Of a stretch of DNA of 5,863 nucleotides, positions 1 to 5,377 are shown in pieces. Origin of the DNA: JBAWZR01 sp037142915 (GTDB taxonomy: Bacteria; Patescibacteriota; Minisyncoccia; Moranbacterales; UBA1568). Location of the stretch: positions 1-5,863 of the forward strand of contig JBAWZR010000059.1 of assembly GCA_037142915.1 (NCBI GenBank). Direction: 5' to 3'. The stretch's first letter is position 1. The number at the start of each line of letters is the position of its first letter. The position numbers and the translations under genes are program-made. The notes under the pieces are model-generated. The model did not search any database and was not told the DNA's origin. It saw only the letters and a list, made by a program, of their open reading frames with translations.

Positions 1-1340
1 ACCGGCGTATTGAGCCACACATCACAACCGGTCACTAATCGTTCAGCGATTTCCAAATGATAATCAGGTATAAGTGCGATACGAATATCCCCACGCAGTG
101 ATCGCGCATACTCGATGACTTCCTGCATGATCGAATCACAAAAAGTATCGCTCGGATGACAGTGTCCTGCGAAAACCAGTTGGATTTTTTTCTTGCCGAT
201 TGATCGCAAGTGTTCCAGATGGCGAAAAATCAATTCTGGTCTCTTGTATGGCACGAACCGCCGCGCAAAACCGATCGTCAAAATATCCTCCTCGAAAAAA
301 TCCTTCTCCTCGATATCCTCGAATGGAAAGAAAAAACTCTGCGAATTAATCCAGGAAATGAGTTCGTGTTTTTGTTCGGCTTTGGCTCGGGTGAGCGCCT
401 TATCTGGTACTTCTTCGAGCACTTTATCAAGCATTTTCGGATGCTGTCGCCAGTGCGGGATGTACATATCGAGCATCGACTGCATCGGTCCGCCCACCCA
501 TCGAGGGTGATACACGCCGTTGGTAATCGCTTCGAATTCGTGATTGGGAAACATCTCAGTACACACCTCCGCATGCCGTTTCGAAACACCATTCGCTTTT
601 GCTGAAAGACTGAGCGCCAACCGCGTCATATGCAGCACCTCGTTACTGGCGAGCGTACGGATATCCCATGGTAGCATATCGCCCAAAACTTGATACGCTA
701 AAGGATATTCGAACACATCATGCCCCGCGGCGATCGGCGTATGCGTCGTAAAGGTACAGAGTGAGCGGACTTTTTTCTCATCATACTTATGCGTGCGCAA
801 AAGTTCGAGCGTCGCCAGCGCGCAATGACCTTCGTTCAAGTGGTACTTGCGGATACCGGTATACCCCAACGCCTCGAGCGCTCGCACCCCACCGATGCCG
901 AGGATCGCCTCCTGGCACAACCGAGTATACCGGTCAGGCGCGTAGAGATGTTTGGTAATTTCCCTATCCCACTGGGCGTTTTCGGGAAGATAGGTACTGA
1001 GAAAATAGAGCGGGATCGATCCGACATTGCCACGCATCATCAACTTCCAAATCGCCACCTTGACGGGACGATTCTCGATCATTACCGTTATAGTCGGCTC
1101 GCATCGATGGAAAAACTTCTGCATCTGAAAAGCCTGGAGCGAGTCATCGTCCTGATGATAAATGAGCGATACACCCACTGCTGGTACGCGCTTGTCTGCA
1201 AAGGAGTAGAGCGTATCCGCCGCCAAAACCCCGAGTCCACCAGCGTAGTTCGGCACATCCCGCGACAAAGCCACCTCCATCGAAAAATACGCCAACTTCA
1301 CATCTTTCTTTTTTCGAAAGACCTTCTCGAGTAATCGCAT
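1..1340 (-). CDS. glgP: Alpha-glucan (glycogen/maltodextrin) phosphorylase, GT35 family, N-terminal 446 residues, runs off the window
   Basis: Cytoplasmic PLP enzyme that phosphorolyses alpha-1,4-glucans to glucose-1-phosphate. Manual translation from the ATG at 1340 is open to the window edge. Visible in order: AYFSMEVALSRDVPNYAGGL (residues 17-36) with GGLGVLAAD, the usual start of the short bacterial/archaeal-type family; HLNEGHCAL (167-175); FTTHTPIAAGHDVF (197-210); ITNGVYHPRW (272-281); GFARRFVPYKRPEL (357-370), whose R361 and K366 match the phosphate-binding Arg569 and Lys574 of rabbit muscle phosphorylase; and DYHLEIAERL...DVWLNTP (426-446). The PLP-lysine region is outside the window, so catalytic completeness cannot be judged. 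The protein lacks the roughly 100-residue N-terminal extension of long family members. The ATG at 1340 is the only usual start: an in-frame TGA sits at 1383-1385 with no ATG, GTG or TTG between. No Shine-Dalgarno lies at normal distance; AGGAG is 26 nt upstream. It follows the kinase gene by 59 nt. Family very secure; substrate chain (glycogen or maltodextrin) open. Confidence 0.95.
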   Translation of the reverse strand, partial: MRLLEKVFRKKKDVKLAYFSMEVALSRDVPNYAGGLGVLAADTLYSFADKRVPAVGVSLIYHQDDDSLQAFQMQKFFHRCEPTITVMIENRPVKVAIWKLMMRGNVGSIPLYFLSTYLPENAQWDREITKHLYAPDRYTRLCQEAILGIGGVRALEALGYTGIRKYHLNEGHCALATLELLRTHKYDEKKVRSLCTFTTHTPIAAGHDVFEYPLAYQVLGDMLPWDIRTLASNEVLHMTRLALSLSAKANGVSKRHAEVCTEMFPNHEFEAITNGVYHPRWVGGPMQSMLDMYIPHWRQHPKMLDKVLEEVPDKALTRAKAEQKHELISWINSQSFFFPFEDIEEKDFFEEDILTIGFARRFVPYKRPELIFRHLEHLRSIGKKKIQLVFAGHCHPSDTFCDSIMQEVIEYARSLRGDIRIALIPDYHLEIAERLVTGCDVWLNTP

Positions 1341-1374
1341 AAAAATATTTTTGTTTTTTGTCGCTTCTCCTCTT

Positions 1375-1403
1375 AGTATAGATCATTCGCCCCTACAAGT
1401 CAC
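1375..1403 (-). promoter_or_regulatory. Possible sigma70-like promoter for the phosphorylase gene
   Basis: On the minus strand a -35-like GTGACT (1398-1403, 4 of 6 to TTGACA, overlapping the kinase TGA stop) lies 17 bp before a -10-like TATACT (1375-1380, 5 of 6 to TATAAT). Initiation would fall near 1368, giving a leader of about 28 nt before the ATG at 1340. The same TATACT hexamer forms the -10 of the stronger promoter before eno. The -35 is weak and A+T-rich hexamers are common by chance, so this is tentative; the phosphorylase could equally be read through from the eno promoter. Confidence 0.3.
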
Positions 1404-2404
1404 TTCGATTGAATCTCAATATTTTTTGAAAGTTCCCCTATCTCCTCTGTTCGCAACAATCCCTGCTGTGCGCCATAGTATCGGATAACATTGCCGGCAT
1501 TGGCAGTCGCCCATCGGAGTGCTGTTTCGATATCCTTCTCTTGGAGCAAAGCTGCCACGAAGCCACTGCCGAACGCATCTCCTGCACCGGTCGTGTCCGT
1601 CGCCCGCTCACCGCTCGCCGGCGCCCAAAATATTTGAGAATTATCACTCACCCACGCGCCACGCAACCCATCAGTCAATCCGATCCGTTTCGCTCCCAGT
1701 GTATGCAGCTCGCGTATCAACTCCGTTTCATCGTTCAATTGCTCAGCCGTCATTTCAGAGTGCGAGTGTTTCAAGAGTGCGATCGCCTCGTCTTTATTCA
1801 ATACGAGAATATCTGCCAATGCCGCCGCCTCAGCCACAAGTACCACATCGTCCTGCAGATTTCGCTGTCCAGGATTGAGAATAAGTTTCGCTTTACCATC
1901 TCTCACTAAGGCTAATACTGTGCGCAAATTCGTTTGCCAGTCACCATTCAGCGCGCTCACGAATACATACTCGGCGCCGACTAATTCTTCCACATTAACT
2001 TTCAAATGCTCATTCGCGTCGCGGTTAAAAAAAATCGTCCGATCACCCGTCTGCGTGAACACAAGTATCGCTGACAAATCCGTCCAAGCATTCGCGTCCC
2101 GCACGAGAAGATCTGTCCGCACACCCTCTTTCTCCAATTCTTGCACCACCCAGTCCCCGATCTGATCGCTTCCGATCTGACTATAACAAGCGACATCCAC
2201 GCCCAACCGTGCCAAACCAATCGCACCATTGGCCGCCACCCCACCAGGCGCCTCATATCGGTCATCGATCTGATATTTCGCACCGACTTCGAACTCGACC
2301 TTTTCCTGAGCTTCGATATCCTCGGGCGTATGGAGAAGAATTCCCTCTCCCGTTGGAAAAAAGATATCCTTCGCCGCCGACCCGATACAGATTATTTTTG
2401 CCAT
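1400..2404 (-). CDS. PfkB/ribokinase-family carbohydrate kinase, substrate unknown
   Basis: ATP-dependent kinase of the ribokinase superfamily, 334 residues and full length, presumably phosphorylating a sugar, sugar phosphate or nucleoside in the cytoplasm. Visible: N-terminal beta strand KIICIGSAAKDIFF with D13 at the usual substrate-binding position; the first PfkB signature around GGVAANGAIGLARLGVDV (54-71) then QIGSDQIGDW (77-85); NPGQRNL (177-183); the N-x-x-E motif in LNKDEAIAL (202-210); and the second signature DTTGAGDAFGSGF (270-282), with D276 of GAGD as catalytic base and the anion hole before it. The start ATG is 5 nt after the eno TAA, so the two genes are almost certainly cotranscribed and perhaps translationally coupled; the upstream bases overlap the eno 3' end and show no good Shine-Dalgarno. 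Sequence alone does not separate fructokinase, ribokinase, adenosine kinase or 6-phosphofructokinase activities. The position between enolase and an alpha-glucan phosphorylase suggests hexose metabolism, which is inference. Family secure, substrate not. Confidence 0.93.
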   Translation of the reverse strand: MAKIICIGSAAKDIFFPTGEGILLHTPEDIEAQEKVEFEVGAKYQIDDRYEAPGGVAANGAIGLARLGVDVACYSQIGSDQIGDWVVQELEKEGVRTDLLVRDANAWTDLSAILVFTQTGDRTIFFNRDANEHLKVNVEELVGAEYVFVSALNGDWQTNLRTVLALVRDGKAKLILNPGQRNLQDDVVLVAEAAALADILVLNKDEAIALLKHSHSEMTAEQLNDETELIRELHTLGAKRIGLTDGLRGAWVSDNSQIFWAPASGERATDTTGAGDAFGSGFVAALLQEKDIETALRWATANAGNVIRYYGAQQGLLRTEEIGELSKNIEIQSK

Positions 2405-2409
2405 AATTT

Positions 2410-3675
2410 TTACATCTTTTCGATAGCCAGGAGACGATTATATTTCGCGAGGCGTTCGCCACGAGAGAGGGATCCGGTCTTGATATATTCCGCACCGCAA
2501 CCGGCCGCAAGGTCAGCGATGAAGTCATCCGTCGTCTCGCCCGAACGATGCGAGATCACGGTTTTATATGTATTCTGCTTCGCCAAACGCATACACTCCA
2601 ATGTCTCAGTAAGCGAGCCGATCTGATTCACCTTGATAAGTACAGCGTTACAGGCGTTCTCTTTGATCGCCTTGGCTACCCGCTTCGTATTGGTCACGAG
2701 CAGATCATCACCGATCAACATAATTTTCTCACCGAGTTTCTCATTCAAAATTTTCCAACCCTCCCAATCTTCTTCGTGCAGACCATCCTCAATCGAGATA
2801 ATGTGATATTTTCCGATCCATTCACTGTACAGCTGAATGAGTTGCTCGCGAGTAAGCACCACACCCTCCGGTTCCAATCGATACACATTCTCTTTCTCAT
2901 CATAAAACGAATTCGCGGCCACATCGATACCAAGGAACACATCCTTACCTGCCACATAGCCCGCCGCCTCGATCGCCTCGAGTATCACCTCGAACGCACG
3001 CGCATGACTCGGAAGATGCGGTGCAAATCCGCCCTCATCGCCCACGCCGATCGTCTGACCATCCTTCGCGAGAATTTTTTTCAACGCGTGAAAAATCTCG
3101 CTCCCCGCCCGCAACTGCTCAGCATAGGGCTCGATACCACTCGGAACGAGTTTGAATTCCTGCACCGCCAACCCTGAGTCACTATGTTGTCCGCCATTCA
3201 ATATATTGAACATCGGTATCGGCATATGTTTCTCATCCACCGTGAAACCGGAAATTTTTCGTACATATTTATAGAGAGGCATACCCTCGCTCATTGCCGC
3301 TGCGCGAGCCACTGCCAACGACACTCCGAGGATTGCATTTGCCCCGAGTTTCGTCTTGTTTTCCGTGCCGTCCACTGCGAGCATCGCCCGATCGACCGCT
3401 TCCTGCTCACCTGCTTCCATCCCGATGACTGTCTCGGCCAAAATCGTATTCACATTTGCCACCGCGGTCAATACACCTAATCCTTCGTATCGTGCCTTGT
3501 CACCATCCCGCAGTTCCAACGCCTCATGCGAACCAGTCGAAGCACCCGAGGGCACACCCGCTGTCGCTACGATACCATCGTCCAGAGTCACTATCACTTC
3601 GACCGTCGGATTCCCGCGCGAGTCCAAAATTTCTCGTCCAACCACATTCGTTATTTTTGCCATACCAATCAACAT
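2410..3675 (-). CDS. eno: Enolase (phosphopyruvate hydratase)
   Basis: Cytoplasmic glycolytic enzyme converting 2-phosphoglycerate to phosphoenolpyruvate; Mg-dependent homodimer or octamer in characterised members. The 421 residues match the family's usual 410-435. Visible: REILDSRGNPTVEV (14-27); mobile loop VPSGASTGSHEALELRDGD (41-59); GGQHSDSGLAVQEF (161-174) holding the active-site His and Glu; GDEGGFAP (212-219) with catalytic E214; metal ligands D251 (GIDVAANSF), E296 (SIEDGL) and the aspartate of GDDLLVTN (322-329); signature VLIKVNQIGSLTETL with catalytic K348; ISHRSGETTD (374-383); and K399 in EYIKTGSLSRGE. All key residues are present, so it should be active. GGQHSDSGLAV differs from the commoner bacterial GG-HA-N version, suggesting a divergent lineage. 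The start at 3675 is preferred because GAAGGAG ends 10 nt upstream; an ATG at 3663 (MAKITNV) matches typical enolase N-termini but is 22 nt from that site. First gene of a probable eno-kinase(-glgP) transcript. Confidence 0.98.
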   Translation of the reverse strand: MLIGMAKITNVVGREILDSRGNPTVEVIVTLDDGIVATAGVPSGASTGSHEALELRDGDKARYEGLGVLTAVANVNTILAETVIGMEAGEQEAVDRAMLAVDGTENKTKLGANAILGVSLAVARAAAMSEGMPLYKYVRKISGFTVDEKHMPIPMFNILNGGQHSDSGLAVQEFKLVPSGIEPYAEQLRAGSEIFHALKKILAKDGQTIGVGDEGGFAPHLPSHARAFEVILEAIEAAGYVAGKDVFLGIDVAANSFYDEKENVYRLEPEGVVLTREQLIQLYSEWIGKYHIISIEDGLHEEDWEGWKILNEKLGEKIMLIGDDLLVTNTKRVAKAIKENACNAVLIKVNQIGSLTETLECMRLAKQNTYKTVISHRSGETTDDFIADLAAGCGAEYIKTGSLSRGERLAKYNRLLAIEKM

Positions 3676-3685
3676 TAAAAAATAT

Positions 3686-3692
3686 CTCCTTC
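3686..3692 (-). promoter_or_regulatory. Ribosome binding site of eno
   Basis: GAAGGAG on the minus strand, with 10 nt to the ATG at 3675 and 22 nt to the alternative ATG at 3663. It is the only strong Shine-Dalgarno at plausible distance in the window and decides the start in favour of 3675. It overlaps the 13-bp palindrome at 3687-3699. Confidence 0.75.
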
Positions 3693-3699
3693 AGAAGGA
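3687..3699. repeat. 13-bp palindrome overlapping the eno Shine-Dalgarno
   Basis: TCCTTCAGAAGGA has perfect 6-bp arms (TCCTTC and GAAGGA) about one central base. It lies immediately downstream of the predicted transcription start and holds most of the eno ribosome binding site. As RNA only the outer bases could pair, giving a weak hairpin; as DNA it could be a small dimeric-protein site. Any Shine-Dalgarno GAAGGA preceded by a matching TCCTTC gives this, so it may be chance. Confidence 0.5.
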
Positions 3700-3709
3700 T
3701 TACTTCCAT

Positions 3710-3739
3710 AGTATACACCATCTCTTGTTTTCCTGCCAA
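3710..3739 (-). promoter_or_regulatory. Sigma70-like promoter for the eno-kinase operon
   Basis: In the 65-nt gap between the glycosyltransferase stop and the eno start, minus-strand TTGGCA (3734-3739, 5 of 6 to the -35 consensus) and TATACT (3710-3715, 5 of 6 to the -10) are separated by 18 bp. The predicted start near 3703 leaves a leader of about 28 nt carrying the Shine-Dalgarno. The location and matches are good; transcription has not been shown. It would drive eno and the kinase 5 nt behind it, and possibly the phosphorylase. Confidence 0.55.
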
Positions 3740-3740
3740 A

Positions 3741-4853
3741 TCACCCGTGGAGAACGGCGAGCGTCTCATCGGCAGAGCGATCCCACGAGAAATCCTTCGC
3801 CCGCTGGAGACCGCGCTCAATATGATCTTTTCGTATAGCTTCGTCCCGCCAGAGTATCACCAATTCCTTTGCCATCGCTTCAACATCTTTGGCATCAGCA
3901 TACCTCGGCGCATCGCCACCCACTTCGGGCAGGCTGGAATTATTGGTCGTAAGTACCGGCACACCCGACGCGAACGCTTCGAGCAACGGCATCCCGAACC
4001 CCTCGTACAAAGACGGATAGACGAACACCCGCGCGCCCCGATACCAACTCGGTAAATCCTCCGCACTCACCGCACCGGTCACGATGATATCCTCGCGAAA
4101 CAAGTGGTGATCTATCGCCACCTCAATCGATTGCCAAGCCCAGGCCCGCGCTCCCACCAAGACGAGTTTCATATCAGGTATTTCCCGCTTCGCCAACGCA
4201 AACGCCTGCAACAATCGAACGAGATTTTTGCGGGGTTGCAGAGCGCCCACATACAATACATACGATCCCGATTCCAAATTATATTTTTTCAAAACCTCGG
4301 CATCATGTGAATTGGCAATCGGCGTAAACCTCGACGCATCGAACCCATGATACACTACCGTAATCGTCTCAGGGTCCCGCGTCGGCACCAGTCGCAATAT
4401 ATCCCGTTTCGTCGACTCGGTGATAGCGATTACATGATCGGCTCTTCGCAGTGTATACCGTAAATATAATTTATGTCGCCAGCGATCCGCCCAAGGAAAT
4501 GTCTCCGGATAATATTCAAATGCCAAATCATGCACCGTCACTACCACACGCGTCGACTTCGGGATACCCAATGGCACCATCTGAATCGGCATCCACACAA
4601 CATCCGGCTGGAGCGCGCGAATCACCGGAGCAAATCGAAGTTGCGTCCAGTGAAACCATCCCGACACACGGCGCTCCTCATAATTCGCACACGCTGATGG
4701 AGCTAATTCTTGATTGAATTCATCACGATGGAATAAATAAAACCGCTCCTCGGGCGCGAGAGCCCCAAACCGTTTCAATATCTCGGACAGATATACCCGT
4801 GTGCCATCGATCCGTGTCGCATCCAATTCCGCACAATGTATAGCTATATGCAT
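3741..4853 (-). CDS. Glycosyltransferase family 4 (GT-B fold), MtfB-like mannosyltransferase type
   Basis: Retaining GT-B glycosyltransferase of 370 residues, complete, presumably transferring a hexose from a nucleotide-sugar donor to a glycan or lipid carrier at the cytoplasmic face. There is no signal peptide or membrane helix. N-terminal acceptor domain: MHIAIHCAEL then DGTRVYLSEIL (16-26), in place of the more usual GIGRY loop; VVTVHDLAFEYYPE (104-117); ADHVIAITESTKRDI (138-152). C-terminal donor domain: YVLYVGALQPRKNLVRLLQAF (198-218), KLVLVGA (229-235), and YEGFGMPLLEAFASGVPV (283-300) with the EX7E pair E284 and E292. The GALQPRKNL and EGFGMPLLEA pattern is that of the MtfB-like GT4 group that includes O-antigen mannosyltransferases; donor and acceptor cannot be fixed from sequence. 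The ATG at 4853 begins the expected first strand, but no clear Shine-Dalgarno precedes it. Ends 65 nt before eno, with a promoter between, so it is probably not part of the glycolytic unit. Confidence 0.94.
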   Translation of the reverse strand: MHIAIHCAELDATRIDGTRVYLSEILKRFGALAPEERFYLFHRDEFNQELAPSACANYEERRVSGWFHWTQLRFAPVIRALQPDVVWMPIQMVPLGIPKSTRVVVTVHDLAFEYYPETFPWADRWRHKLYLRYTLRRADHVIAITESTKRDILRLVPTRDPETITVVYHGFDASRFTPIANSHDAEVLKKYNLESGSYVLYVGALQPRKNLVRLLQAFALAKREIPDMKLVLVGARAWAWQSIEVAIDHHLFREDIIVTGAVSAEDLPSWYRGARVFVYPSLYEGFGMPLLEAFASGVPVLTTNNSSLPEVGGDAPRYADAKDVEAMAKELVILWRDEAIRKDHIERGLQRAKDFSWDRSADETLAVLHG

Positions 4854-4950
4854 AAAGTCAATATAAACCCTGACTCTAATCTCTCTTCATCCGCCCAACA
4901 GTCCAACTCGCTATTGGTACGACAAGGTTTCAGTTTTTGTTAAGAAAAGT
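4854..4950. other. 97-nt intergenic region, no clear promoter or terminator
   Basis: Longest non-coding stretch in the window. It holds a weak stem (GTCCAA with TTGGTAC, 4901-4920, six pairs with one bulged base and a 7-nt loop) that lacks a following T tract, so it is not a convincing intrinsic terminator. No -35/-10 pair with acceptable spacing precedes the glycosyltransferase, although TTTATATTGACTTT just before its ATG is A+T-rich. Confidence 0.5.
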
Positions 4951-5349
4951 TTACTTCGAACGTCGGTATGCTCGAACGATTTTGATAATGGAAACAAATA
5001 CGAAGACGGCGTATAGAATAAAAAGAATCGCAAAGCTGAAAGAGTCTGCTGTGTTGAGATAACCGCCACCGGTCACGCCCTGAAGTAAGTAGGTGATCAC
5101 GATAATTGTCGGCACGAACCATTTTGCAAAGTTCCACCAGACTCGGAATGTCTCTTCTTTCATTTTGTAAGTGATGAGAGAGAAGAGAAAAACAAATGGA
5201 AAAATCCCAAAAAGCATCTGCATCAAATCTGATGCCTTTCGACAGTCATAGTTTAATTGTTGACAAATACCCAAATTAACTGGGAACATTGCTGAAAAAA
5301 ATAGAATGGTACTAAATAGTCCAACTGTCAACATACTTTTCTTCGTCAT
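4951..5349 (-). CDS. Small four-helix membrane protein of unknown function, CPR-type
   Basis: Complete 132-residue hydrophobic protein. Predicted helices at about 5-24, 43-62, 76-92 and 103-125. Positive charges cluster at the N-terminus (TKK), in the middle loop (YKMKEETFR, 61-69, and K76) and at the C-terminus (KIVRAYRRSK), so the positive-inside rule gives both ends and the middle loop in the cytoplasm. The first outside loop carries two cysteines, C29 and C36, in GICQQLNYDCRK and could hold a disulfide; the second outside loop is glycine-rich (GVTGGGY). The sequence around FPVNLGICQQLNYDCRK and FRVWWNFAKWFVP resembles short hypothetical proteins I remember from Parcubacteria genomes; no function is known to me. 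It starts 28 nt after the preceding partial gene, suggesting cotranscription. No Shine-Dalgarno is evident (AAGAAAA only). G+C is low: 20 of 60 in each of 4981-5040 and 5161-5220, against 38 of 60 in eno at 3001-3060, partly because of hydrophobic codons. Confidence 0.85.
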   Translation of the reverse strand: MTKKSMLTVGLFSTILFFSAMFPVNLGICQQLNYDCRKASDLMQMLFGIFPFVFLFSLITYKMKEETFRVWWNFAKWFVPTIIVITYLLQGVTGGGYLNTADSFSFAILFILYAVFVFVSIIKIVRAYRRSK

Positions 5350-5377
5350 AGCATTTTCTTAAAAAATAATTTTATAT

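Noticed and set aside
1144..1386. Minus-strand open frame starting at 1386 with ATG upstream of the phosphorylase, suggesting a longer or frameshifted phosphorylase start
   Set aside because: It is in a different frame from the phosphorylase, and its translation after the overlap is not family-like. The phosphorylase frame itself is intact from the ATG at 1340, so no frameshift is needed.
193..4717. Several open frames on the plus strand, for example about 789-1334, 2548-3177 and 3456-4055
   Set aside because: They lie antisense to well-recognised genes, their translations are rich in Arg, His, Ser and Pro with no family resemblance, and none has a convincing Shine-Dalgarno. They are mirror frames of the minus-strand genes.
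4839..4854. Overlapping A+T palindromes TATAGCTATA and TATGCATA at the glycosyltransferase start codon
   Set aside because: They arise from the first codons (Met-His-Ile-Ala-Ile) and are too short to stand out from chance.
4826..4862. TTGACT (minus strand, before the glycosyltransferase ATG) with TATACA as a promoter
   Set aside because: The spacer is only 13 bp and the -10 would lie inside the coding region.
4901..4920. Weak stem-loop between the membrane protein and glycosyltransferase genes, considered as a terminator
   Set aside because: Only six base pairs with a bulge and no T tract afterwards on the transcribed strand.
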